A DNA stretch of 33,418 bases from Balneolaceae bacterium. GTDB taxonomy: Bacteria; Bacteroidota; Rhodothermia; Balneolales; Cyclonatronaceae. The notes below the pieces were generated by a model. The model saw only the letters and a list, made by a program, of their open reading frames with translations. It had not been told where the DNA came from and made no database searches. Shown here piece by piece: positions 17,293 to 24,362 of this stretch. The stretch is from positions 1 through 33,418 of the forward strand of contig RECM01000170.1 in assembly GCA_007694035.1 (NCBI GenBank), in the 5' to 3' direction. The number at the start of each line of letters is the position of its first letter. Positions within the stretch are counted from its first letter, which is position 1. Position numbers and translations under genes: made by a program.

Positions 17293-18525
17293 ATGTCTGA
17301 TAACATCAAGAAGATATTACTTGTTCATAAAAATGGTGGCGTTGCCAACAGACTGAGGAACCGATCACGGAATCTGGGGTGTGATATAACTGTAACACAC
17401 AACCTGGATGATGCTGCCAACCATATTCAGTCGGATAAACCCGGGCTGATCTTTGTTGATACAGAGTCTTTGGGAGAGCAGGGCTGTAGTGATATGCTGC
17501 GCCTTAAATCCCGTATTTTCGCATCTCAAAGCAAGTTCGTACTTTTCGCACAGGAACGAAACGGATATGACGACAGCATACCGGACACAACTGATGTCGA
17601 GTGGAGGATGACGACGTTCTCCATCGATACATTCATACATACCGTCGAAAGTTATATGTCCCCGGATGTTCAAATACGTTTATGGGGTGTGCGGGGGTCA
17701 ACCGCACGGCCGGGTAAAGAGCATATGCTCTACGGCGGCAATACCTCCTGTGTGCAGATTGTTCTGCCCGATAACGACGGGCTGATCGTGTTTGATTCGG
17801 GAACAGGCATTCACGGACTTGGAAACGAACTGATGAATTCCGGTAAAAGAATTCACGGGCGTATTTTTATTACCCACTCACACTGGGACCACATCCAGGG
17901 TTTCCCATTTTTCAAGCCCTTCTTTTCCCGGCATAACAATTTTGCCATTCATATGCCCACTCAGCAAAAACTTCAGTGCCATGAAGTGATGCAGGGGCTG
18001 ATGTCGCAAAATTATTTCCCCACAACCACCGACAATTTCAAAGCCACCATGAAATATGTAACCCAGGTGGCATATGAGCAGGTTTACGAAGGATACACCG
18101 TTGAGTTTATGCCGGCCAACCATGCCCGTACCACAGCCATGTACAAACTCAGGACCGGCAACAAAACCATAGTTTATGCACCCGACAATGAGCTGGAACC
18201 CATCGAAAATGGGATTATCCAGGATTTCAGGGTGCAGATGAGAAATTTCCTCTCCGATGCCGATCTGCTGATACATGATGGGCAGTACGAACGCTCGGCA
18301 TACCCGTCAAAAAAAGGCTGGGGCCACTCGGCCTGGCAGGAAGCCGTAGAAATTGCGGCCGAAGCAGGTGTGAAGGAGCTGATCCTGACCCATCACGACC
18401 CGGATTCAACCGATGAAGACCTGCTCGAAACCGACAAAAAACTGTACCAGTACCGCGACTATTTCAAATCGCTGCAACTGGCCAGGGAGGGATTTGTGCA
18501 CAGGCTGAAAAAAGAACCGGCCTGA
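17293..18525 (+). CDS. MBL-fold metallo-hydrolase with degenerate N-terminal receiver domain
   Basis: The 410-residue protein has two parts. Residues 1-122 have the receiver (CheY) pattern (ILLVHKNG, GLIFVDTESLGEQG), but the usual acidic pair is VHKN (11-14) and the conserved Lys before the last helix is absent (MTTFS), although Asp56 is in the phospho-acceptor place. Residues 128-405 form a metallo-beta-lactamase domain with RLWGVRGSTARPG, YGGNTSCVQI, FDSGTGIHGLG and the metal motif HSHWDH (His195, His197, Asp199, His200), then HDGQYE and THHDPD. The latter resembles the PhnP/RNase Z-like 'GVRGS' branch, acting on phosphodiester or related bonds. Substrate is unknown. It stands alone and ends 2 bp before the GATC array. 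Confidence 0.88.
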   Translation: MSDNIKKILLVHKNGGVANRLRNRSRNLGCDITVTHNLDDAANHIQSDKPGLIFVDTESLGEQGCSDMLRLKSRIFASQSKFVLFAQERNGYDDSIPDTTDVEWRMTTFSIDTFIHTVESYMSPDVQIRLWGVRGSTARPGKEHMLYGGNTSCVQIVLPDNDGLIVFDSGTGIHGLGNELMNSGKRIHGRIFITHSHWDHIQGFPFFKPFFSRHNNFAIHMPTQQKLQCHEVMQGLMSQNYFPTTTDNFKATMKYVTQVAYEQVYEGYTVEFMPANHARTTAMYKLRTGNKTIVYAPDNELEPIENGIIQDFRVQMRNFLSDADLLIHDGQYERSAYPSKKGWGHSAWQEAVEIAAEAGVKELILTHHDPDSTDEDLLETDKKLYQYRDYFKSLQLAREGFVHRLKKEPA

Positions 18526-18527
18526 GC

Positions 18528-18583
18528 GATCGCTGATCCAGGATCCCTGATCCAAGATCGCTGATCCACGATCCACGATCGCT
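18528..18583. repeat. Eight-unit heptanucleotide GATCNNN array
   Basis: GATC begins at 18528, 18535, 18542, 18549, 18556, 18563, 18570 and 18577, exactly every 7 bp. The units are mostly of two kinds, GATCCAN and GATCGCT (the latter at units 1, 5 and 8). The array fills most of the 89-bp gap between two convergent genes and is non-coding. Confidence 0.93.
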
Positions 18584-18614
18584 GTAAGCCCGCTTATCTG
18601 CCGTTATAGCGCTC

Positions 18615-19100
18615 TCAGAAATAGTAGCGGATACCAATTCCGCCATTACCTGAAAGATCTGTTTGCGGCATCAGATCCAGGATAGGAACAATCTCAAAGT
18701 ATATCTCAAGCGGATTGTCGGCAAACAGGTAGTTCAGGCCCAAAGGAATCCTGACACCGATGTTTGCATTACCACCGGTTCTCAGCCTGCCGCCGATGCC
18801 GTAGTAGAAGCCCATTGTACCCTGCTCCACATTGAACAGGTTAAAATTATGCGCCTGATAATCGAGATGCAGGTGAATATTGCCTGATCTGCGGTGCGAC
18901 GGTCCGCTGAATGACCAGGCTACACCACCGGCAAGGGCATTCGTTGTGCTCATCCAGTATTTACCGGTAATACCTGTAGGTTCACCGATCATAATACCGA
19001 GCCCGAAGCGCTGCGGGTCGTTCTGGCCCTGTGCGTGTATCTCATTGATGACTGATGCAGAAATAAAGAATAGAAAGGTGAATAGAATTATTTTATTCAT
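18615..19100 (-). CDS. Small secreted/outer-membrane beta-barrel-like protein
   Basis: The 161-residue product has a cleavable signal peptide (MNKIILFTFLFFISASVINEIHAQ, cut after HAQ) and a mature part of alternating hydrophobic strands ending in an aromatic C-terminus (GIGIRYYF), as outer-membrane beta-barrels do. The opening GLGIMIGEPTGITGKYW and the following WSFSGPS resemble DUF3996/BAPKO_0422-type barrel proteins; I am not certain of that family. Predicted location is the outer membrane; role unknown. It is convergent with the receiver-MBL gene, with the GATC array between. Confidence 0.75.
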   Translation of the reverse strand: MNKIILFTFLFFISASVINEIHAQGQNDPQRFGLGIMIGEPTGITGKYWMSTTNALAGGVAWSFSGPSHRRSGNIHLHLDYQAHNFNLFNVEQGTMGFYYGIGGRLRTGGNANIGVRIPLGLNYLFADNPLEIYFEIVPILDLMPQTDLSGNGGIGIRYYF

Positions 19101-19497
19101 AGTATTAATTTTTTTTTGTTTACAAATCTCTTTTTAACTGTTGTACATTCGCTTTATTGCAAAATGTAATTCAGCCGATAGTTTTCAGCCAGGTAAAATA
19201 CGGAATTATCAGGTGCTGTTATGCAGCTGTTTGCTGAATCCTTTATGGTATCATTCGAATTCTGATTATACTTTTCGGGTTATCTTCACAGCATATGCAG
19301 CCGCCGAATGTACACGCGGGCTGCAGTTAAATCAATCACAGCAACAGCGAAATGTTACAAATCTGTGATTCTACAGTCTCTGATAATCAGGATTTTGACC
19401 ATCAGGGATATACACCACATATAATGAAACATATTACGATACCCCTAACCATACCCTTGGAAATTCCTGGTTTTCGAGGCTTGCTTAAAACAAAACC
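19101..19497. other. Divergent intergenic region upstream of the arsenosugar operon
   Basis: An AT-rich gap carrying the promoters of the beta-barrel gene (minus) and the arsenosugar operon (plus). It has a run of nine T at 19110-19118 next to the minus-strand start. A 75-codon frame at 19141-19368 shows no family. The GGTATCATTCGAATTC stretch near 19247 recalls a tRNA T-loop, but no cloverleaf fits. I see no clear operator or arsenic-responsive ArsR-type dyad. Confidence 0.45.
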
Positions 19498-19833
19498 ATG
19501 AGCGATACCTACTACAATCCTGAAGACCTTGCCAAATTCGGCAGTATCGGCGAGTTCGGGCCCGAACTGTCCAAAAAATTCTTTGACTATTACGGGGCTG
19601 TGTTTGCCGAAGGCGCCCTTTCTGAGCGGGAGAAAGCTCTCATTGCCCTGGCTGTGTCCCACGCCGTTCAGTGCCCGTACTGTATAGATGCCTATACTAC
19701 CGACTGTCTCGAAAAAGGATCCAATGAAATGCAGATGATGGAAGCCGTACACGTTTCTGCTGCCATACGGGGTGGGGCCTCCCTGGTACATTCCGTTCAG
19801 ATGATGAATAAGGTCAAAAAAATCTCCATGTAA
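19498..19833 (+). CDS. Arsenosugar biosynthesis-associated CMD/peroxidase-like protein
   Basis: A 111-residue carboxymuconolactone-decarboxylase (AhpD-like) fold protein. The redox motif is QCPYCIDAY with Cys59 and Cys62, after EREKALIALAVSHAVQ. This matches the small peroxidase-like family that accompanies the radical SAM enzyme ArsS in arsenosugar loci. A thiol-based redox role is expected, but its reaction in the pathway is not established. It is first in the operon; the ArsS start lies 3 bp after its stop. Start ATG at 19498 gives MSDTYYNPED. Confidence 0.88.
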   Translation: MSDTYYNPEDLAKFGSIGEFGPELSKKFFDYYGAVFAEGALSEREKALIALAVSHAVQCPYCIDAYTTDCLEKGSNEMQMMEAVHVSAAIRGGASLVHSVQMMNKVKKISM

Positions 19834-19836
19834 TTC

Positions 19837-20886
19837 ATGAAATCTCTTAAAGCCGCAGAACACCGTCTCTCCCAGCCCGAACTTCAGCTCGAAATACTGA
19901 ACAATGGCAGCGAAACCCTGAAAAACGTACCCAAATTCGGCGACAAACTCCGTGATACCGGGCTGCATCCCCTCAAACCAACGGGAATTGATATATTCCA
20001 GGTGAATGTCGGCTATATGTGCAACGAAACCTGCAAACACTGCCACGTGGATGCCGGGCCCGACCGGAAAGAGATTATGACCCGTGAAACCATGGAGCTC
20101 TGCCTTGATGCCGTCAGGGATACCGATATCGGAACGGTCGACCTCACCGGCGGTGCACCGGAGATGAACCCCCATTTCCGCTGGTTTGTCGAAGAGATAA
20201 AGGCACTCAACAAGCATATTATCGTTCGCAGCAACCTCACCATTCTAACCGTAAACCCGAAATACCGCGAACTGCCGCTGTTTTTCGCCGAACATGGTGT
20301 GGAGGTCGTGGCCTCCCTGCCCTATTACCTGCAACGAAATACCGACGCGCAGCGCGGTGATGGCGTATTCGACAAATCCATTATTGGCCTTCAGATGCTG
20401 AATGCGGTGGGTTACGCCCAGTCTGAATCGGACCTGATGCTGAACCTCGCCTACAATCCCACCGGGGCATTTCTTCCCGCGAACCAGAAAACCATGGAAG
20501 CCGATTTCAGGAGGGTACTCAAAAAGAACCACGACATCAGCTTCAACAATCTGTTTGCCATCACCAACCTGCCCATCAGCCGCTTCCTCGACTTCCTGAT
20601 CATGTCGGGAAATGTGGATGACTACATGACCAAACTTGTAAACGCGTACAACCCGTCTGCCGCGGCCAATGTAATGTGCCGGAATATCATATCGGTTGGC
20701 TGGGATGGCTACCTGTATGATTGCGATTTCAACCAGATGCTGCAGATGAAAGTAAACAGCAGCGCGCCGCGGCATCTGCGCGATTTCGATCTGGCCAGGC
20801 TGAACGAACGTACCATTGTAATCGATCAGCACTGCTACGGCTGCACGGCCGGTGCCGGAAGCAGCTGTGGTGGCGCCATAGCCTGA
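19837..20886 (+). CDS. arsS: Radical SAM enzyme ArsS (arsenosugar biosynthesis)
   Basis: The 349-residue protein has the radical SAM cluster motif MCNETCKHCH (Cys62, Cys66, Cys69) and a GGAPEMNPHF element, with the family's C-terminal Cys-rich end: YDCDFNQML then HCYGCTAGAGSSCGG (Cys333, Cys336, Cys344). ArsS enzymes use SAM to attach the 5'-deoxyadenosyl group to dimethylated arsenic, the committed step toward oxo-arsenosugars. Some members carry selenocysteine near the C-terminus; here those positions are TGC/TGT codons, so this is the all-cysteine form. Flanked by the CMD gene and two glycosyltransferase genes, as in known loci. No arsM methyltransferase is in the window. An antisense 271-codon frame (20217-19402) is a shadow. 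Confidence 0.93.
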   Translation: MKSLKAAEHRLSQPELQLEILNNGSETLKNVPKFGDKLRDTGLHPLKPTGIDIFQVNVGYMCNETCKHCHVDAGPDRKEIMTRETMELCLDAVRDTDIGTVDLTGGAPEMNPHFRWFVEEIKALNKHIIVRSNLTILTVNPKYRELPLFFAEHGVEVVASLPYYLQRNTDAQRGDGVFDKSIIGLQMLNAVGYAQSESDLMLNLAYNPTGAFLPANQKTMEADFRRVLKKNHDISFNNLFAITNLPISRFLDFLIMSGNVDDYMTKLVNAYNPSAAANVMCRNIISVGWDGYLYDCDFNQMLQMKVNSSAPRHLRDFDLARLNERTIVIDQHCYGCTAGAGSSCGGAIA

Positions 20887-20888
20887 TT

Positions 20889-21563
20889 ATGATCATGAGA
20901 AAAGAGCGTAGTGCACTTATCGTTTTTCTGAAAAATCCAACGGAGGGTCACGTAAAAACCCGACTTGCTGCCGGAATTGGCAACGAAAAAGCCCTGTGGA
21001 TCTACCTTGAACTGCTTTCGATCACCGCCGAAGCCGTAAAAAACCTGGCCGGCATATCCGTTTTCCTCTACTTTGACGAGGCGCTGCCCGGGGATGCATC
21101 TGCAGAAGAGCATCAGGCACGCGTTCACGCGTTCCGCAACGGTGAAAACTGTACCGTGGCTGTTCAGACCGGCGACAACCTCGGTGAGCGCATGCTGAAT
21201 GCCTTTACGGAAGTGAAAAACAAGGGTTTTCACAAGATCTGCATCATCGGTACCGACTGCCCGGAGATCAGTACGGCGCTGCTGGAAGAAGCTTTCCGGG
21301 AACTCGATACCCATGATCTTGTTACAGGTCCGGCCCTGGACGGTGGTTATTACCTGCTTGGTATGAAGCAGGTTCATGCCCCCCTTTTTAAGGATAAAAA
21401 CTGGAGCACCACCACCGTACTCGCATCAACGATGGGTGATGCGGCTGATGCCGGACTGTCGGTGGCCCTGCTCAGGCAGCTTCGCGACCTTGACGATAGT
21501 GATGATCTGGCCTTTTTTCCACATCTTGAAAAAAGGATCTTCACCGGAAATCATACCGGATAA
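20889..21563 (+). CDS. Arsenosugar-type glycosyltransferase 1 (TIGR04282, CofC-like)
   Basis: A 224-residue nucleotidyl/glycosyl-transferase-like protein: LIVFLKNPTEGHVKTRLAAGIG at the N-terminus (nucleotide-binding loop), IIGTDCPEI (metal/nucleotide Asp), and TGPALDGGYYLLGMK, the signature of the family found beside ArsS. It likely acts in making the arsenoriboside head group, but its precise substrate is not established. I choose the ATG at 20889, 2 bp after the ArsS stop. A longer frame from 20721 would overlap the ArsS gene by 166 bp. Its TAA overlaps the next ATG by one base. Confidence 0.9.
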   Translation: MIMRKERSALIVFLKNPTEGHVKTRLAAGIGNEKALWIYLELLSITAEAVKNLAGISVFLYFDEALPGDASAEEHQARVHAFRNGENCTVAVQTGDNLGERMLNAFTEVKNKGFHKICIIGTDCPEISTALLEEAFRELDTHDLVTGPALDGGYYLLGMKQVHAPLFKDKNWSTTTVLASTMGDAADAGLSVALLRQLRDLDDSDDLAFFPHLEKRIFTGNHTG

Positions 21564-22249
21564 TGCTCAGTATCATCATTCCCGTACTCAACGAAGCCGG
21601 ATCGCTGCCCGTACTTCTCAAGCGGCTGAATGAGCTGCTTGCCGGATCGGCGGAATACGAAATCCTGGTCTGCGATGGCGGCAGTACCGACCACACTGCC
21701 CGTATCGCCGGGGAGCATGGCGCCACCCTCATCGCATGTGCCCGGCCCGGCAGGGCGTATCAGATGGATGCCGGGGCGAGGGCGGCCACCGGCGACATCC
21801 TCTATTTTCTGCATGCCGATACACTTCCGCCCGACGGTTTCCATCATTTGATAATCCGTGCGGTTGCAAACGGAGCGGGCTCGGGCTGTTTCAGGCTCCG
21901 TTTTGAACAGCGGCATCCCATTCTGACCTTCTACAGCTGGTTTACCCGGTTCAATACGCGGTATCTGAGGTTCGGCGACCAAAGCCTGTTTGTAAAAAAA
22001 GAGGTTTATGCGGCGACCGGCGGGTTCGTTACAGATTTGATCGTTATGGAAGATTACGAATTTGCGGGGCGGCTCATTGACAAATCACGGTTTGTGGTGC
22101 TTGAAGCGTCTGTTGTCACTTCGGCCCGCAAATACCGGGAGAACGGCATCATCAGGCTGCAGCTCATATTTACCATGGTTTACCTGATGTATATGGCCGG
22201 CGCCTCTCAGGATACGCTGGTACATTTTTACCGTTCCCATATACGCTGA
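21563..22249 (+). CDS. Arsenosugar-type glycosyltransferase 2 (TIGR04283, GT2 family)
   Basis: This is a GT-A fold family-2 glycosyltransferase of 228 residues: MLSIIIPVLNEAGSLPVLL, ILVCDGGSTDHTARIA, the RGRAYQMDAGARAATGDILYFLHADT block containing the metal-binding HAD, then RFGDQSLFVKKEVYAATGGF. It lacks membrane anchors except a weak C-terminal hydrophobic stretch. The family occurs with the first glycosyltransferase and ArsS. It is the last gene of the operon and its start overlaps the previous stop by one base (TAATG), implying translational coupling. The 370-bp repeat-bearing gap after it ends the operon. Confidence 0.9.
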   Translation: MLSIIIPVLNEAGSLPVLLKRLNELLAGSAEYEILVCDGGSTDHTARIAGEHGATLIACARPGRAYQMDAGARAATGDILYFLHADTLPPDGFHHLIIRAVANGAGSGCFRLRFEQRHPILTFYSWFTRFNTRYLRFGDQSLFVKKEVYAATGGFVTDLIVMEDYEFAGRLIDKSRFVVLEASVVTSARKYRENGIIRLQLIFTMVYLMYMAGASQDTLVHFYRSHIR

Positions 22250-22260
22250 GATTTTAAACC

Positions 22261-22360
22261 TGAGCCCACTCCGAAAATTACTTTTTGCTAAAAAATGTTG
22301 CCTTTAAAGCCCCTATGAAGAGGTGAAATCAGCAAAATTTGACTTTTCAGAGCGGGCTCA
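22261..22360. mobile_element. MITE-like miniature inverted-repeat element
   Basis: Left arm TGAGCCCACTCCGAAAA (22261-22277) pairs with the reverse complement of TTTTCAGAGCGGGCTCA (22344-22360) at 15 of 17 positions; weaker complementarity (TTTTTGCT/AGCAAAA) extends inward. The immediate flanks are AACC on both sides (22257-22260 and 22361-22364), a possible target duplication. About 100 bp long and non-coding, so if mobile it needs a transposase elsewhere. Confidence 0.55.
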
Positions 22361-22454
22361 AACCTGATTACGGAAAAAGACTGGGTCGGGGTTGAGGTTT
22401 ATCGCGGTGCGTGTAAGCATTATTGCCAGCGCCAGGGAGGCTTTTTAAAAAAGC

Positions 22455-22516
22455 CCCACACCGTTCGACTACGTTCGTCGCTGGCGCTACTCACTGCGCT
22501 CACGCTGACGTGTGGG
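22455..22516. repeat. Diverged copy of the GAGCG-rich dispersed repeat
   Basis: CGTTCGACTACGTTCGTCG and the following CTGGCGCTACTCACTGCGCTC match the reverse complement of the 417-479 repeat with only a few differences. The copy is bounded by CCCACAC (22455-22461) and GTGTGGG (22510-22516), which can pair to close a stem around it. Confidence 0.8.
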
Positions 22517-22617
22517 ACTCTGATTAAAATTTTTCTCAGATAAATAACCAGATGGGTTATTTTAGCGGATCGAACAAGTTCTATAAGTCAATGTGAATTA
22601 CAATCCTGCCAAATCCC

Positions 22618-23838
22618 ATGAAGCGTAATCTATCCCTTCTTTCATTTCTGTTGTTACCATTGTTGCTTATTTCCTGTGGCACTGCCGACACCGACAGACC
22701 GGCACCGGTGCTGCTCATCTCCATTGATGGCATGATGACCGGCTACCTCGACAGTGTAGATACGCCGGCATTCGACCGCCTGATTGCAGAAGGCGTACTC
22801 GCCGAAGGTATGATCCCGGTTTTCCCGACCAAAACCTTTCCCAATCACTATTCACTGGTCACGGGCCTTTACACGGAAAATACCGGCGTGATCTCCAACA
22901 ATATGTACGATGCGGAAATGGACGCATCGTTCAGCCTGGGTAATCGCGAAGCTGTATCCGACGGACGCTGGTACGGAGGCGAACCCATCTGGGTGACCGC
23001 AGAAAACCAGGGTATGCGCACGGCCACCATGTTCTGGCCCGGTTCGGAAGCGGAAATAATGGGTGTGCGGCCTACGCGATGGATGCCCTTCGACGGGTCG
23101 CTCCCCCATGAAACGCGCATCGACTCGGTAATCAGCTGGCTGCTGGTCAGCGACGATAGCCGTCCCGATTTTTTGACCACCTATTTCAGCATAGTCGATA
23201 CCTATGGGCACCGCTACGGGCCCTGGACCGACTCCCTGTATGCCGCTGTTACCATCGTGGACAATGCACTGGGCTATCTGCTCGACGAGCTTGAGCATAC
23301 CGGCATGAGCGATAAGGTGAACATAATTATCACCAGCGACCACGGCATGGCCCAGGTAACCGATGAGCGTGCCATTGTAATCGACGAAATCATCAATCTT
23401 GATGATGTTATTGTGAGGGACTGGTCGCCCGTGGGCATGTTACAGCCCGTTGAGGGCAAAACAGAAGAGGTCTATTCGGCCCTGAAAGCCGCCGAGCAGA
23501 ACTATACGGTTTACATGAAGCAGGATGTGCCCGATGTATACCGTTTCAAAAACCACCACAGAGTACCCGATATCATCATGATTGCTGATGTGGGATATGC
23601 CATTACCACGCGCAGCAGGCTGGAACAGCGCGGTATTAGCGGAGGCGTTCACGGGTATGATCACAGGGCTCCTGAGATGCAGGCATTCTTTCTGGCCAGC
23701 GGACCGGGCTTCCGTACCGGTGAGCGTATCGATCCGTTCCAGTTGGTTCATGTGTATGAACTGATGTGCAACCTGCTTGATCTGGACCCCGCTCCCAACG
23801 ACGGGCATCCCGACAGCCTGCGGCATATTTTGAAATAA
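22618..23838 (+). CDS. ENPP-type nucleotide pyrophosphatase/phosphodiesterase lipoprotein
   Basis: The 406-residue product has a lipoprotein signal ending LLISC (Cys20) and a type I phosphodiesterase (alkaline-phosphatase superfamily) domain. Key motifs: LLISIDGMM (metal ligand Asp37), FPTKTFPNHYSLVTGLY with Thr73 as the predicted nucleophile, STYFSIVDTYGH-type region at YFSIVDTYGHRYGP, IITSDHGMAQ, and GGVHGYDH near the end. The family hydrolyses nucleotide pyrophosphates or phosphodiesters outside the cytoplasm, often to scavenge nucleotides; the substrate is not predictable. It is monocistronic. Starts at the ATG at 22618. Confidence 0.92.
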   Translation: MKRNLSLLSFLLLPLLLISCGTADTDRPAPVLLISIDGMMTGYLDSVDTPAFDRLIAEGVLAEGMIPVFPTKTFPNHYSLVTGLYTENTGVISNNMYDAEMDASFSLGNREAVSDGRWYGGEPIWVTAENQGMRTATMFWPGSEAEIMGVRPTRWMPFDGSLPHETRIDSVISWLLVSDDSRPDFLTTYFSIVDTYGHRYGPWTDSLYAAVTIVDNALGYLLDELEHTGMSDKVNIIITSDHGMAQVTDERAIVIDEIINLDDVIVRDWSPVGMLQPVEGKTEEVYSALKAAEQNYTVYMKQDVPDVYRFKNHHRVPDIIMIADVGYAITTRSRLEQRGISGGVHGYDHRAPEMQAFFLASGPGFRTGERIDPFQLVHVYELMCNLLDLDPAPNDGHPDSLRHILK

Positions 23839-23943
23839 TTCGTATTGTGCCTAAGTTCACACCTGCTTTTGTCTGAACGCTTTTTTTGTCTGTACGCTTT
23901 ATATATACCAGTCGCAATCAATCATTAAACCAGTAGTTTTAAG

Positions 23944-24279
23944 ATGGCATACGTAGTAACCGAACCCTGTATTAACTGTAAATATACTAATTGCGCCTCG
24001 GTATGCCCGGTAGACGCATTTCGTGAAGGACCAAATTTTCTGGTAATCAGCCCGGATGACTGCATCGACTGCGATGCATGTGTGGCTGAATGTCCTGTTG
24101 AGGCCATTTTCCCCGACGATGAAGTGCCTGAAAAATGGGAACACTATATCGAATGGAACGAGCGCCTTACTGAAAAATGGGATGACCATATCATCAACGA
24201 AACCAAGGATGCGCTCCCCGACGCTGATGAATGGGCCGGCAAGCCGAAATCAACCGATGATATTATTCAGGACTGGTGA
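23944..24279 (+). CDS. fdxA: 7Fe ferredoxin (FdxA type)
   Basis: A 111-residue ferredoxin with two cluster motifs: Cys9, Cys12, Cys17 and Cys21 ([19 protein letters not shown]) and Cys40, Cys43, Cys46 and Cys50 ([18 protein letters not shown]). The C-X2-C-X4-C-X3-C first motif with the acidic C-terminal extension (about 55-111) is that of Azotobacter-type seven-iron ferredoxins, holding a [3Fe-4S] and a [4Fe-4S] cluster. It carries low-potential electrons in the cytoplasm; the partner is unknown. A terminator follows 37 bp after the stop. Confidence 0.9.
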   Translation: MAYVVTEPCINCKYTNCASVCPVDAFREGPNFLVISPDDCIDCDACVAECPVEAIFPDDEVPEKWEHYIEWNERLTEKWDDHIINETKDALPDADEWAGKPKSTDDIIQDW

Positions 24280-24316
24280 TTTCGCCTGAACAGCCGATCC
24301 TTCTCAACCAAACCCG

Positions 24317-24354
24317 GCACCGGTTCATATTTTTTCAGGCCGGTGCTTTTTTTT
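24317..24354 (+). terminator. Rho-independent terminator between the fdxA and folP genes
   Basis: Stem GCACCGG (24317-24323) with CCGGTGC (24340-24346) and a run of eight T (24347-24354). The folP ATG is only 8 bp beyond the T-run, so it leaves almost no room for a separate folP leader. Confidence 0.85.
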
Positions 24355-24362
24355 GACCGATT

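Larger units (their letters stand above)
22250..22617. other. Intergenic region with MITE-like element and dispersed repeat
   Basis: This gap holds a roughly 100-bp inverted-repeat element (22261-22360), about 75 bp of unassigned sequence, an AT palindrome (GGCTTTT/AAAAGCC, 22439-22455), a diverged copy of the GAGCG-rich repeat (22455-22516) and about 100 bp before the ENPP start. No gene is supported. Confidence 0.7.

Noticed and set aside
18528-18583. Considered as a CRISPR array
   Set aside because: Units are only 7 bp with no unique spacers and no cas genes nearby.
18464-18646. 60-codon minus-strand frame across the GATC array
   Set aside because: Its middle is just the translated heptamer repeat, and it overlaps the ends of two real genes.
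19240-19275. tRNA-like T-loop (ATTCGAATTC)
   Set aside because: No acceptor stem, D-arm or anticodon arm can be drawn around it.
19402-20217. 271-codon open frame on the minus strand
   Set aside because: It lies antisense to the CMD and ArsS genes, whose motifs are clear; long shadows are common opposite GC-rich genes.
20815-20886. Possible selenocysteine in the ArsS C-terminus, as in some relatives
   Set aside because: The relevant codons are TGC and TGT, and the only TGA is the true stop at 20884-20886.
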